A stretch of 64,000 bases of DNA from Kangiella taiwanensis (GCF_020005165.1 NZ_JAHCLT010000002.1:620001-684000), one strand, 5' to 3'. Counted from the first letter of the stretch, positions 9,560 through 18,674 are shown. Program-made: numbers and translations. The notes: generated from the letters alone by a model not told the origin.

Positions 9560-10549
9560 TTATAAACACTGATCCGCATAATCCATAAAGGCTGCTTCTA
9601 ATTCGTCATCAAACAAGTCTAAGTGTATAGGTAGGCTCTGCTGTAAACGGTGTTCTTTCCACTGACGCTCTAACTCAGGAAGAAGTTGTTTCACTTTATT
9701 ATTCAGCTGCTGAGTAAACTCTTCGTTCTCCATAAACTCTTCGTAATTATAAGCAGTACTGATTTTATTTTTTATCCGTTCCTCAAACCCCATGTTTGCA
9801 ATTACAGAAGGATCATTTCGATGGATATATTCCATTAACTTAATGTGGGCAACAGCACTGGCCAAAACATTAATCGCATCCTTGTCACGACCTTCTCTAA
9901 TTTTAATTTGACGTGCCAGAAAGGTTTCCATATTAGCAGTTTCTAGTATGGCCCCCACTCTCCCTTGTATTGCCGCTCTAAAGGCATACTCTTTGCCATG
10001 ATTGAACATTTCAAAGTTCGGGTCATGCTTTTTCAATACTTCCCATAACTCTTCTTGTGTAAACGGTTTTTCCTGGTTTACTGGGTTACGATAGCTTCCA
10101 AGCGCTTCCTTCCACATGACTTCTACACCATAGTGCCACATAGCTGATGCCTCGCCGTTATCGGCGTAGGACTTTACTGACTCTAATGGTAACTTTTCAT
10201 AAGTACTGTCTCCCACCTGAGAATACACCTTTTTGTAGGTTTCAAGTGATACCTCTCTGTACTTAGTAATTTCGGGCGATGCAGCCAACTGCTCACAATA
10301 CTTCTCGCTGTCAGTCAGGGGTGAGTCATCAACAACCATAACACCAGCTTCAACTTCTTCTATGCTTTCATCTGAATCTTGAGGGGTGGAGTTAGAATCC
10401 TCAGACTTTACAGCTTCACCTGAAGCATTAAGGCTATTCTGCTCTGAGATTTTTTGCTCAGTAAGTGCTGGCTCATCAGCTTGATTTACAACGAAAGTTG
10501 CAACAGCAACGATAACAGCGATGACTCCAATGATTAGTATCTTTTTCAT
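9560..10549 (-). CDS. Membrane-anchored Sel1-like protein, first of three tandem paralogues
   Basis: 329 residues; begins MKKILIIGV with a membrane helix at about 4-22, then the longest and most acidic linker of the three (DSNSTPQDSDESIEEVE), then the shared domain (KSYADNGEASAMWHYGVEVMWK, YAFRAAIQGR, HIKLMEYIHRND). The only cysteines are Cys85 and the penultimate Cys328. A strong ribosome site (AAGGAAAGGA) precedes the ATG. It is transcribed first of the triplet, 46 bases after the dusA stop codon, and no terminator is visible between, so read-through from dusA is possible. Function unknown. Confidence 0.75.
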   Translation of the reverse strand: MKKILIIGVIAVIVAVATFVVNQADEPALTEQKISEQNSLNASGEAVKSEDSNSTPQDSDESIEEVEAGVMVVDDSPLTDSEKYCEQLAASPEITKYREVSLETYKKVYSQVGDSTYEKLPLESVKSYADNGEASAMWHYGVEVMWKEALGSYRNPVNQEKPFTQEELWEVLKKHDPNFEMFNHGKEYAFRAAIQGRVGAILETANMETFLARQIKIREGRDKDAINVLASAVAHIKLMEYIHRNDPSVIANMGFEERIKNKISTAYNYEEFMENEEFTQQLNNKVKQLLPELERQWKEHRLQQSLPIHLDLFDDELEAAFMDYADQCL

Positions 10550-10595
10550 GATTCCTTTCCTTAACTGTTCTATCGCTTGTTAATTAATAGCGATT

Positions 10596-11567
10596 TTATT
10601 TAAATAGTGTTAATGCCTCTTCAATGACTTCAAGACCAGCACCTTTTTTATAGGCATTCTCACTCAGATGCCGGCGCCACAGCTTGCCCTTTGGCTGAGC
10701 ATAAAACAGTCCTAAAATATGCCGAGTCATATGCCCAAGATACACATCTTGGTCGAGTTGACTTTGAACATAATTACAAAATTCCTCGGCGACTTCAATT
10801 CGACTGGATATGTCGTAGCTCTTGCCGTAAAAACGATTATCCACCTCTGCTAGAAAATAAGGATTATGATAGGCTTCACGCCCTATCATTGCGCCATCGA
10901 GGTGCTGCATGTGGTCTTCAACCTGTTCAAGAGTCGTAACGCCGCCATTAATGATTATTTCTAAATCAGGGAAGTCTTTTTTGACTTGGTATGCGACGTC
11001 ATACTTGAGCGGGGGGATTTCACGATTTTCTTTTGGGCTGAGTCCTGACAGCCAGGCTTTTCGAGCATGAATAATAAAGGTTTTAACACCGGCCTGGCGC
11101 ACAGTATCAATAAAAGTATGCAGGTGTTCGTATGAGTCTAAGTCGTCAATCCCTATCCGGGTTTTAACCGTAGTGGGGATTTGCACCGCATCTGACATGG
11201 CTGCCATGCAGTCAGCAACGAGTTTCGGCTCTGCCATTAAACAAGCACCAAAACGACCATTCTGCACCCGGTCGCTAGGGCATCCCACATTGAGATTAAT
11301 TTCATCGTACCCATAATCTTCACAGACTTTCGCACAATGAGCTAAGTCTTTTGGATCACTGCCGCCTAACTGCACTGCCACTGGGTGCTCTTCCTGATTA
11401 AACTTCAGGTGACGCTCCTCGCCGCCATGGATAATAGCGCCCGTGGTAATCATTTCCGTATACAGCACTGCGTGCTTGGTTATACATCGCATGAAGCGCC
11501 GCTGGTGACGGTCCGTCCAATCCAACATTGGAGCAATACAAATTTTTCGGTCAAGCGCTTTTGTCAT
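10596..11567 (-). CDS. dusA: tRNA-dihydrouridine(20/20a) synthase DusA
   Basis: 323 residues from the ATG at 11567, which gives the family start KxxIAPMLDWTDRHQR; a longer frame reaching 11624 would begin close to the htpX terminator and is less likely. FMN-dependent TIM-barrel enzyme that reduces U20/U20a in tRNA. Visible signatures are the N-terminal APMLDWTD, the INLNVGCPSDRVQNGRFGAC segment with the catalytic Cys, TVKTRIGIDD, HARKAWLSGLSPKENR (typical of DusA rather than DusB/C) and the C-terminal HMTRHILGLF. No special context; the Sel1-like triplet follows downstream. Confidence 0.92.
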   Translation of the reverse strand: MTKALDRKICIAPMLDWTDRHQRRFMRCITKHAVLYTEMITTGAIIHGGEERHLKFNQEEHPVAVQLGGSDPKDLAHCAKVCEDYGYDEINLNVGCPSDRVQNGRFGACLMAEPKLVADCMAAMSDAVQIPTTVKTRIGIDDLDSYEHLHTFIDTVRQAGVKTFIIHARKAWLSGLSPKENREIPPLKYDVAYQVKKDFPDLEIIINGGVTTLEQVEDHMQHLDGAMIGREAYHNPYFLAEVDNRFYGKSYDISSRIEVAEEFCNYVQSQLDQDVYLGHMTRHILGLFYAQPKGKLWRRHLSENAYKKGAGLEVIEEALTLFK

Positions 11568-11635
11568 AATAAAACTGGCGTCGAAATGTGGCGCTATTAT
11601 AGCTGGCAAGCCGTGTTCAGACAAAAGCCAGACAC

Positions 11636-11660
11636 AAAAAAGCGAGCCGAAGCTCGCTTT
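11636..11660 (-). terminator. Rho-independent terminator of htpX
   Basis: 9-bp stem AAAGCGAGC/GCTCGCTTT with loop CGAA, followed on the minus strand by further T residues. It lies 30 bases past the htpX stop codon. Confidence 0.85.
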
Positions 11661-11689
11661 CAGACAATTGCCTAGTTAATACACTGAGA

Positions 11690-12586
11690 TTATTGGTTTC
11701 TCAACGCGGCGATACGCGCATCCAATGGAGGGTGAGACATGAAAAGGTGACCAAATTTCTCCTGGAAAGATCCGGTACGACCATTTTTAAGGCCAAACGC
11801 GGTAAAGGTTTCGCCCATATCCGATGGCATATCGTACTCTACTTTCAGCTTTTCAAGCGCACCAATCATGGCCGCAGAGCCAGCAAGCTGTGCTCCAGCT
11901 TCATCCGCTCGGAACTCACGTCGACGCGAGAACCACATAACCACCATGCTCGCCAAAATAGTCAAAATAATCTGTGCAACCATCACTGAAATAAAGTAGC
12001 CGATGCCATGACCTTGTTCATTCTTAAGAATCACTCGATCCACAAAGTGACCAATAACTCTTGAGAAGAATAAGACGAATGTGTTCACCACGCCTTGAAT
12101 CAAGGTCAATGTGACCATATCGCCATTAGCCACGTGGCCTATTTCGTGTGCCAACACAGCTCGGACTTCGTCGCGGTTCATGCGCTGCAAAAGCCCTTCG
12201 CTCACAGCAACTAACGATTGATTTTTATTCCAACCGGTTGCAAAAGCATTAGACTGAGGCGATGGAAAAATACCGACTTCCGGCATGCCAACACCCGCAT
12301 CTTTGGATAAGCTATCCACAGTATCAATCAACCACTGCTCAGTTTCATTGCGTGGCTTATCAATCATGCGCACGTGCATGAATTTCTTCGCCATCCACTT
12401 CGACGCAAATAGCGAAATCAATGAACCAGCAAAACCAATAACCGCGCACCAGATCAGCAGTGCCGTTAAATTCAGGTCCACGCCATTTTGCGCCATGATA
12501 CTATCAAAGCCAAAAAAGCTAAGAACCGCACCAGCTAAAAGCAAAATTGCAAAGTTGGTTAATAAGAACAAACCAATTCGTAACAT
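11690..12586 (-). CDS. htpX: Membrane-bound zinc protease HtpX
   Basis: 298 residues from the ATG at 12586, preceded by GGAGA at good spacing; the four extra upstream codons start with TTG and overlap that ribosome site. M48 metalloprotease of the inner membrane that works with FtsH in quality control of membrane proteins. The zinc motif HEIGH is at 147-151, with the third ligand in the [11 protein letters not shown] segment (Glu). Four hydrophobic segments are visible at about 5-30, 40-62, 160-185 and 195-220. Stand-alone gene. Confidence 0.93.
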   Translation of the reverse strand: MLRIGLFLLTNFAILLLAGAVLSFFGFDSIMAQNGVDLNLTALLIWCAVIGFAGSLISLFASKWMAKKFMHVRMIDKPRNETEQWLIDTVDSLSKDAGVGMPEVGIFPSPQSNAFATGWNKNQSLVAVSEGLLQRMNRDEVRAVLAHEIGHVANGDMVTLTLIQGVVNTFVLFFSRVIGHFVDRVILKNEQGHGIGYFISVMVAQIILTILASMVVMWFSRRREFRADEAGAQLAGSAAMIGALEKLKVEYDMPSDMGETFTAFGLKNGRTGSFQEKFGHLFMSHPPLDARIAALRNQ

Positions 12587-12696
12587 CGAAGTCTCCAAAA
12601 AAGATCAATTCACTGTATTAATTATGGGGATTGCGGGGGTAGAAACAAGTGAATTTCGTCAGGGTTAGATAGGAATTTGTAAATATTCGTGTGTTT

Positions 12697-12801
12697 TTAT
12701 ATTAAATAGTTAAAGATCAGTAACTTAACACACCAAAAAGCGATAGCCAGTAACGCTACCGCAAAGCAAACGTACTTCCAATTGAAGTTACTTTTGGCCA
12801 C
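12697..12801 (-). CDS. Small single-helix membrane protein (34 residues), hypothetical
   Basis: GTG-started frame whose first base directly abuts the stop codon of the PepSY gene (TAG-GTG), so translation can couple. The product starts MAKSNFNWKY, then has one clear membrane helix (about residues 11-32, rich in V, F, A, L, I with two Cys and one Trp), and stops at 12697. The charge pattern (three Lys near the start, one later) suggests an N-in orientation. It is too short for most gene finders. Evidence for reality is composition, position and coupling only. The 96 bases after it up to htpX show nothing else. Confidence 0.5.
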   Translation of the reverse strand: MAKSNFNWKYVCFAVALLAIAFWCVKLLIFNYLI

Positions 12802-13503
12802 CTACCGAGGCCTTTTTGATTTAAGAAAGATTAACTTTATGACCAAGTAAAGCCCGCTCAAGCTCATCAATATCGCTAACAGCGCAGCTATGATCAACAG
12901 CGGGTTGTTAAAGTCAGTTCTATCTTTATAGTCCATGATGTGAAGCATCCAAAAGAAGTCAAATAGACGCCAAGTATCATTTCTGCGGGCAACAACCTCA
13001 CCGCTGTGTTGCGATACATACAATCGCGTTTCTTCATTATCTGAAAAAGTTACCTGCCACAATGGTAGCGCTTTCCCCCTGACCTCCCCTAAAGGCTCTT
13101 CGATCAATCGAACTTCTTTAATTGCGTCATCACCAGAATAGTCTGCCATGGCCACATCACGAGCTAGGCTTTCATCAAGCGGTGATATTAAATCCCCTGT
13201 GTGCGCATCGACAATTGACTGTTGCTGATCATTACTGATTAGCCAAACAGGCTTTCCAAGCCAAGATTTTAACTGGACCTTTTTAGGAGCAAGGTTTGTT
13301 GTCTGCACTGCTTGATTAACCGTAACTGGTACCGGTTGAGTTAGGTCAGCCTGAGCCTGCATAGCAATTCGGTGCTCACCTCGAACCTCTTCTATGTCAA
13401 AAAAGCTCATCACAAAACCGCCCACAACCCATAATAACAGTTGCAAACCGATAATAAGTCCAAGCCACTTGTGGAATTTTCTAAAAAAGATAATAGGTTT
13501 CAT
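12802..13503 (-). CDS. PepSY domain / PepSY-associated membrane protein
   Basis: 233 residues. It begins with RKFHKWLGLIIGLQLLLWVVGGFVMSF, the typical N-terminal helix of PepSY-TM proteins with its HxWxG-like His, has a periplasmic PepSY-like region (about 60-190) and a second helix near 205-225 (LLIIAALLAILMSLSGLYLVIK). Family members are often linked to iron or siderophore reduction, which is not shown here. The start follows the yjbQ stop directly, in the dnaB-alr-yjbQ operon, and a tiny membrane protein follows. Confidence 0.8.
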   Translation of the reverse strand: MKPIIFFRKFHKWLGLIIGLQLLLWVVGGFVMSFFDIEEVRGEHRIAMQAQADLTQPVPVTVNQAVQTTNLAPKKVQLKSWLGKPVWLISNDQQQSIVDAHTGDLISPLDESLARDVAMADYSGDDAIKEVRLIEEPLGEVRGKALPLWQVTFSDNEETRLYVSQHSGEVVARRNDTWRLFDFFWMLHIMDYKDRTDFNNPLLIIAALLAILMSLSGLYLVIKLIFLKSKRPR

Positions 13504-13917
13504 TTAATTGCTTATGTGAAGTATGACGTTTCGTTTATGTGCATGGTGACGGTGCTCCCAAAGATACAAGCCCTGCCATGTACCCAGCGCCAAACGACCA
13601 TCAACAACTGGAACGCTCAGAGACACATTGGTTAATATCGCCTTAATGTGTGCAGGCATATCGTCTGGGCCTTCCATCGTGTGGGTATAGAGGGGATCAT
13701 TCTCAGGTACTAATCGATTGAGCCAGTTTTCCAAATCAACCCTTGCACTGGGATCCGCATTCTCTTGGATGGTCAAACTGCAAGAAGTATGCTGCACAAA
13801 CAGGTGACAAATACCCGTAACAACTGCCTGTTTTTTCACCCAGTCCGCAGCCTGTTGTGTGAACTCGTATAGGCCTTGACCATGAGTTGATATAGAAAGT
13901 GTGGTTTGCTCAGACAT
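13504..13917 (-). CDS. yjbQ: YjbQ family protein (secondary thiamine-phosphate synthase-like)
   Basis: 137 residues, the usual family length. Signatures are FVQHTSCSLTIQENADP near the middle and LGTWQGLYLWEHR toward the end, with the conserved His residues. YjbQ proteins can act weakly as thiamine phosphate synthase, but the physiological role is unsettled. The ATG shares one base with the alr stop codon, so translational coupling with alanine racemase is likely. Confidence 0.88.
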   Translation of the reverse strand: MSEQTTLSISTHGQGLYEFTQQAADWVKKQAVVTGICHLFVQHTSCSLTIQENADPSARVDLENWLNRLVPENDPLYTHTMEGPDDMPAHIKAILTNVSLSVPVVDGRLALGTWQGLYLWEHRHHAHKRNVILHISN

Positions 13918-15011
13918 TAGGACTCTCGACTTTTCTGCTCTCGGTAAACAAAGTGCACTCGCCCCGTCACGCCACAGCTCAAGGTATAAGGAATCGTATC
14001 TGCGTGAGCCGCAACCTTTTCTGCAGGAAGCTCTTTACCCCAAAGCACAACCCGGTCACCAATCTTATCGCTATGCTCAGGCCCTAGTTCCACGGCCAAC
14101 ATATCCATAGAAACGCGGCCGACCAACGGAACAATACGTCCATTCACCCAAACCGGCGTACCGTTTTTAGCATGACGCGGATAGCCATCGCCATAACCAA
14201 TCGCAACTAGGCCAATGACGGTATCTTTTTCCGCAAACCAATGGCGGCCATAACCTGTCGACTCACCCTTGTTGACGTTTCTGATCGACATGATTTTAGA
14301 CTCTAGATTCATCACGGGTTGTAAACCATAGTCTGCTCCCGTGGTGCCGACCATTGGAGAACAACCATAAAGAATCAAGCCAGGCCTAACCCAGTCAAAA
14401 TGTGCAGCCTTCGCTTCAAGGATACCCGCAGAGTTAGCCATCGAGCGTTCAAGAACAAGATGTTTTGTGCTTTTAAGGAAGGTTTCAATCTGTTGTGACG
14501 TAAAACCGTCTTGGGGGTCATCCGCGCTCGCAAAATGCGACATCAATCGTATAGGCTTATGGATACACTCAACATCCATCAAGTCTTGCTCGATCTGTGG
14601 AAGCTCCTCGACCTTAAAGCCGAGACGGTTCATGCCAGAGTCAACTTTCAGCCAGATATGGATCTTTTTGTCTGTTTCTAAGCGCTTCAGAGCGTCGATT
14701 TGTGGACTGTGGTGCACGACTAGTTGAAGGTCGTTCTCGATTATTCGTGGTAACTCTTTTTCTTCGAAAAAGCCTTCCAACAATAATATAGGCTGTTGAA
14801 TTCCCGCTTTACGCAGAGTATAGGCTTCCCGAGGGGTTGCTACTGCGAACATCTCAGCATCCGGTAATGCTTTAGCAATCTTCGCTAAGCCGTGGCCGTA
14901 GGCATCCGCTTTAACCACAGCAATCACGCGGCTACCAGAGGCTATGGATTGAATAGTTTTGAAATTATGCCGTAAAGCATCAAGATCGATAACAGCCGTT
15001 GTCGGTCGCAT
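13917..15011 (-). CDS. alr: Alanine racemase
   Basis: 364 residues, PLP-dependent enzyme that makes D-alanine for peptidoglycan. The PLP lysine is Lys34 in AVVKADAYGHG, and the second catalytic base is Tyr254 in GESTGYGRHW. The HFASADD and VSMDMLAVEL segments fit the TIM-barrel and C-terminal beta domain. It starts 17 bases after the dnaB stop, the standard dnaB-alr neighbourhood of gammaproteobacteria, and overlaps yjbQ by one base. Confidence 0.95.
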   Translation of the reverse strand: MRPTTAVIDLDALRHNFKTIQSIASGSRVIAVVKADAYGHGLAKIAKALPDAEMFAVATPREAYTLRKAGIQQPILLLEGFFEEKELPRIIENDLQLVVHHSPQIDALKRLETDKKIHIWLKVDSGMNRLGFKVEELPQIEQDLMDVECIHKPIRLMSHFASADDPQDGFTSQQIETFLKSTKHLVLERSMANSAGILEAKAAHFDWVRPGLILYGCSPMVGTTGADYGLQPVMNLESKIMSIRNVNKGESTGYGRHWFAEKDTVIGLVAIGYGDGYPRHAKNGTPVWVNGRIVPLVGRVSMDMLAVELGPEHSDKIGDRVVLWGKELPAEKVAAHADTIPYTLSCGVTGRVHFVYREQKSRES

Positions 15012-15028
15012 AAGCGTAAAAAAGTACC

Positions 15029-16417
15029 TTAGTAATCGCCCATGGCTTCATAATCATTATGCGCCAAGTTATCAAAACGCGAATATTGGCCTTGGAAACT
15101 CAACTCCACTGAGCCAATCGGGCCGTTACGCTGCTTACCAATTTTGATTTCGGCAATGCCTTTGCGCTCAGTTTCAGGATGGTAAACTTCATCACGATAG
15201 ATGAACAGAATTAAGTCCGCATCCTGCTCAATCGCGCCCGACTCACGCAAGTCAGACATCACTGGGCGACGATCACTACGCTGCTCCAAAGAGCGGTTAA
15301 GCTGCGATAATGCGATAACGGGTACTTCCAACTCTTTAGCCAAAGCTTTCAAGGAACGTGAAATCTCACTCACCTCTAACGTACGGTTATCACTCATGCC
15401 CGGTACCTGCATTAACTGCAAATAATCCACCATAATTAACGCAATACCACCATGCTCACGAGCAACACGACGTGCACGAGAGCGCATCTCAGCAGGCGAC
15501 AAACCCGCCGTATCATCAATCAGTAACTTGGTATGATTTTTTAACTGTAAAACACCGCTGTTAAATTTGTCCCAGTCTTCTTTCGACTGAATTTGTCCGC
15601 TACGGATTTTATTCTGCTCAAGTCGACCTAAAGACGAGATCGAACGCATGATGATCGACTCACTCGGCATCTCAAGACTAAAAACAAGCACAGGCAAGTC
15701 GCTAGCTAGCGCCGCGTTTTCCACAATATTCATGGCAAAGGTGGTTTTACCCATCGATGGACGGGCCGCGATAATGACCAAATCAGCTTTCTGTAAACCT
15801 GAGGTCATATTGTCTAGATCAGTAAATCCAGTCGAAAGACCAGTCACACCACCCTTCGTCTTTTGGATTTGCTCAATACGCTCAATCGTAGACTTTAAAA
15901 TGTCCTCAACCTTGCTCGGACCTTCGCCACTGGTTTCCCTAGATTCTGCAATAGCAAAAACTTTCCGCTCCGCCAAGTCTAGCAACTCAGCCAGACCACG
16001 TCCTTGCGGATTAAAACTCGCATCAGCAATTTCATTCGATGCTGAAATCAGTTGGCGCATAATTGCTTTTTCACGAACAATTTCAGCATAAGCTCGAATG
16101 TTAGCCACCGTTGGCGTGTTCTGAGCTAACTCACCTAAATATGCTAACCCTATATCAACCTCACCCATCTGCTCTAAATGCTCAGATAAGGTGATAACAT
16201 CCATCGGCTTCGCCATATTCGCCAGCTCAGCCATAGCCTTGAAAATCTCACGGTGGTTTTTGACGTAAAAGTCGGTCGAAAGCAGGATCTCTTCCACTTT
16301 TTCCCACTGATCATTATCGATCATAACCCCACCAAGCACTGACTGCTCAGCCTCAATGGAATGCGGAGGAACTTTTAAGTCTTTGATTCTATTGTCAGAT
16401 TGTTGTGCTGATAGCAT
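15029..16417 (-). CDS. dnaB: Replicative DNA helicase DnaB
   Basis: 462 residues. The N-terminal helical domain (about 20-125, HSIEAEQSVLGG) is followed by a RecA-like ATPase: Walker A at about 218-226 (ARPSMGKTT), Walker B in IALIMVDYLQLM, and the arginine-finger region SDLRESGAIEQDADL. No intein is present. It is the hexameric fork helicase of the chromosome. In many relatives it directly follows rplI; here a plus-strand accessory packet lies between them. A perfect DnaA-box 9-mer lies 114 bases upstream of the start. Confidence 0.96.
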   Translation of the reverse strand: MLSAQQSDNRIKDLKVPPHSIEAEQSVLGGVMIDNDQWEKVEEILLSTDFYVKNHREIFKAMAELANMAKPMDVITLSEHLEQMGEVDIGLAYLGELAQNTPTVANIRAYAEIVREKAIMRQLISASNEIADASFNPQGRGLAELLDLAERKVFAIAESRETSGEGPSKVEDILKSTIERIEQIQKTKGGVTGLSTGFTDLDNMTSGLQKADLVIIAARPSMGKTTFAMNIVENAALASDLPVLVFSLEMPSESIIMRSISSLGRLEQNKIRSGQIQSKEDWDKFNSGVLQLKNHTKLLIDDTAGLSPAEMRSRARRVAREHGGIALIMVDYLQLMQVPGMSDNRTLEVSEISRSLKALAKELEVPVIALSQLNRSLEQRSDRRPVMSDLRESGAIEQDADLILFIYRDEVYHPETERKGIAEIKIGKQRNGPIGSVELSFQGQYSRFDNLAHNDYEAMGDY

Positions 16418-16530
16418 GATTTGCTTCTATTATCAAAATGGGCGGTCAATCAATACAAGTAGCGCCGTAAGCCTACTCAAAACTATTCTATATACTAACA
16501 GCTTTTAGGCAATACGAAATAGAATAACCC

Positions 16531-16539
16531 TGTGGATAA
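16531..16539 (+). promoter_or_regulatory. DnaA-box-like 9-mer upstream of dnaB
   Basis: TGTGGATAA, the exact reverse complement of the consensus DnaA box TTATCCACA, in the divergent region between dnaB and the Sel1-like gene. A single box may be chance: another copy occurs at 53024-53032 upstream of an unrelated gene. Confidence 0.3.
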
Positions 16540-16615
16540 GTTCTGAATAAGTTAGAACCGCTACTATATGTTAAGATTAATGGATATAGTGTGCATTTAA
16601 TAAGAACATAAATAT

Positions 16616-17431
16616 ATGAAAATAATAAAAGTTTGCTATTTACTATCCATTAGCTTGTTTGTTTGCGGATTTAATAATTTCGATTCATGGCAAAAAATCG
16701 ACAACCAAGAAGCTTCATATCTTACCTATATTTATAAAGGTGAGTACATTAAAGTCTACCCTCAGATCAAAGCTCTGGCTGAAAGCGGTGATATTAATGC
16801 ACAGTATACACTTGCAAAAATGTATGACTTTGCAGAACATATGGTAGAGTGTAGTGGCTACAGAAATTGCTACCCTAGCTGGTATAAACCTCTAGAGCCT
16901 TTTGACTTCTCAAAGAAAAAAGCAAAGAAATGGTATAGTGAAGCGGCAAAAAACGGACACCCATATGCTTATTATAAACTTGCTAGGCATATAGACTATG
17001 ATGGAAAAAATCTAACTAAAAGAGATGATGAAACTAAACTTGCTTTAAAAGGCTTAATGGATAGATTTCGTGCAAATGATGGTGTAGCTACGTATATGTA
17101 TTACAAACTGACAAGCTACACCTTTGCAGTCACGCCCCAAACCACTGAAAAGTCAAACTCTGAAGCAGAAAAAAATTTACGCTTAATTATTACGCTTTTA
17201 GAGAAAGAAGCAAAGCAAGGCAGGATTCTCGCTATGCACTACTTAGGAAAAGCATACTTCCACTTGTGGGACTACCCTAAATCCTTTGCTTGGTTCACTC
17301 TTGCTTCTAAGCACAACCATAGCCCTTCAGGGGTATATCAAAAAATGGTAATGGGATTTATAGAGAAAGAAGGCCTAGAGAAAGAGACTCTTTTAGAGAT
17401 CAATCGACTTTTATCAGACTTTTCAGGGTGA
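16616..17431 (+). CDS. Secreted Sel1-repeat protein
   Basis: 271 residues with a signal peptide (about 1-20, MKIIKVCYLLSISLFVCG). Sel1-like repeats are visible: ALAESGDINAQYTLAKMYDF at about 52-72, AKKWYSEAAKNGHPYAYYKLAR at about 100-122 and EKEAKQGRILAMHYLGKAYF followed by PKSFAWFTLASKHNHSPSG near 195-240. Such repeats form alpha-solenoids that mediate protein contacts; the partner is unknown. The first gene of the accessory plus-strand packet, more AT-rich than dnaB. No clear relation to the membrane-anchored triplet at 7.6-10.5 kb beyond the repeat type. Confidence 0.8.
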   Translation: MKIIKVCYLLSISLFVCGFNNFDSWQKIDNQEASYLTYIYKGEYIKVYPQIKALAESGDINAQYTLAKMYDFAEHMVECSGYRNCYPSWYKPLEPFDFSKKKAKKWYSEAAKNGHPYAYYKLARHIDYDGKNLTKRDDETKLALKGLMDRFRANDGVATYMYYKLTSYTFAVTPQTTEKSNSEAEKNLRLIITLLEKEAKQGRILAMHYLGKAYFHLWDYPKSFAWFTLASKHNHSPSGVYQKMVMGFIEKEGLEKETLLEINRLLSDFSG

Positions 17432-17434
17432 ACG

Positions 17435-17839
17435 GTGCAAAGCAATTTTAGTGGTATTATTCTCTTCGATGGCGAATGCGTCTTATGCTCTAAATGGGTG
17501 CCTTTTGTCATCAAACGCGATGACAAGGCTGAATTTAAGTTTTGTTCGGTACAATCTCCAAAAGGACAGGAGCTACTCAACTCATTGGGATTACCTACAG
17601 AAGACTACCAAACCATGGTACTACTCAAAGACGGAACGCCCTACTACCGCTCGGAAGCCTTTTTCGAAGTAATCAAAGACCTCAACAAACCGTGGCCTTG
17701 GCTTCGTATATTTCGAGTCTTTCCTAAAAAATTTAGAGACTGGGTTTATGACCGTATCGCCCTTAACCGTTATAAACTGTTTGGGAAACACAATTACTGT
17801 ATGATACCTACAAAAGATATTACTGATCGGTTTATATAA
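17435..17839 (+). CDS. DCC family thiol-disulfide oxidoreductase-like protein (DUF393)
   Basis: 134 residues, started by GTG 3 bases after the preceding stop. The family hallmark DGxCxxC is present as LFDGECVLCSKW at about 10-20, with the later KDGTPYYRSEAFFEV and W-rich PWPWLRIFRVFP segments that DCC proteins share. Thioredoxin-like fold is expected, cytoplasmic, role unknown. It probably shares a transcript with the Sel1-repeat gene. Confidence 0.85.
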   Translation: MQSNFSGIILFDGECVLCSKWVPFVIKRDDKAEFKFCSVQSPKGQELLNSLGLPTEDYQTMVLLKDGTPYYRSEAFFEVIKDLNKPWPWLRIFRVFPKKFRDWVYDRIALNRYKLFGKHNYCMIPTKDITDRFI

Positions 17840-17844
17840 TCAAG

Positions 17845-18246
17845 ATGATTATGCCCAAAACATTTATAACTTTAATATTATTATTTCTTTCCCTATCGGC
17901 GTCAGCCTGTAATGAAACGGGTAAACCAAAAATCACGATTGGTAAAGAACCTGAAAATAGCTCTGGCTATACTCTTTACCAGATTTTGTACCCTAAAGAT
18001 TATGATGAAGCAACCCCTTCCAGCGTTTCACTCATCACTTATGAGCCTGAGTTAAAGTTTTACATGGAAATCATGCCCCATGGAAATCCAAAATTATTAA
18101 GCAGTATAGTCTGCGCAAATGACAAATGGTTTGAAGAGGCTAGTCTTAGGTTAGTATACAAGCCAGTAAAATCAAAGGATGGAAGTATAAGGCTGTGCTT
18201 TGACTCATATGAATACGATGACCTTACTCAATATATAAAGCGGTAA
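17845..18246 (+). CDS. Secreted protein of unknown function
   Basis: 133 residues; no family recognised. The N-terminus (MPKTFITLILLFLSLSASA) is a signal peptide; the following Cys could make it a lipoprotein, but the residues before it (ASAC) fit either signal-peptidase type. Starts at 17845 or 17851 (second ATG) are equally possible. Three more cysteines occur later (IVCAND, IRLCFDS region). It sits 5 bases after the DCC gene and 2 bases before the next gene, so it is part of the same packet. Confidence 0.6.
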   Translation: MIMPKTFITLILLFLSLSASACNETGKPKITIGKEPENSSGYTLYQILYPKDYDEATPSSVSLITYEPELKFYMEIMPHGNPKLLSSIVCANDKWFEEASLRLVYKPVKSKDGSIRLCFDSYEYDDLTQYIKR

Positions 18247-18248
18247 GT

Positions 18249-18674
18249 ATGATAAGTGTAGAAAGATGGCTAAAGTTGATAGCTGTAATCCACATTATTG
18301 GCGGCGTGATACTACCTTTTATGGTGTTTACACCTCTAGCCACATCTTACTTCGAGCACCTGCTCAATGCTTTTCCTGATAGCGATATAGAGTCACTGAG
18401 ATTCTTGGTTGGTGTGTTTGGTCCGACGGTTGCTAGCTGGGGACTTCTATTCTATTGCGCAGTAGGCAAAGCTTTTCAAAGCAAAACACCGCGAGATTGG
18501 TGGCTTCTCTTTGCAGCAGTTATGGTATGGCTAGTTTTTGATACAACTTTTTCGTTGTTCTTTAATATTACAACTCACCTTTATATAAATGGCTTAGTAG
18601 CAATTATCATTTTGCTCCCGTTATTAAAGTTAAAGGCTCACTTTCAAGGAAAAGGAAGTAATGATGCGTCCTGA
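18249..18674 (+). CDS. Four-helix integral membrane protein of unknown function
   Basis: 141 residues with hydrophobic segments at about 8-30, 50-75, 84-108 and 112-132 and a basic C-terminal end. No family recognised with certainty. The charged TPRDWW segment lies between helices 2 and 3. It overlaps the next gene by 14 bases, which suggests coupled translation. Confidence 0.6.
   Translation: MISVERWLKLIAVIHIIGGVILPFMVFTPLATSYFEHLLNAFPDSDIESLRFLVGVFGPTVASWGLLFYCAVGKAFQSKTPRDWWLLFAAVMVWLVFDTTFSLFFNITTHLYINGLVAIIILLPLLKLKAHFQGKGSNDAS

Noticed and set aside
10550-10595. Terminator between dusA and the Sel1-like triplet
   Set aside because: An ATCGCT/AGCGAT hairpin exists, but no T run follows on the minus strand.
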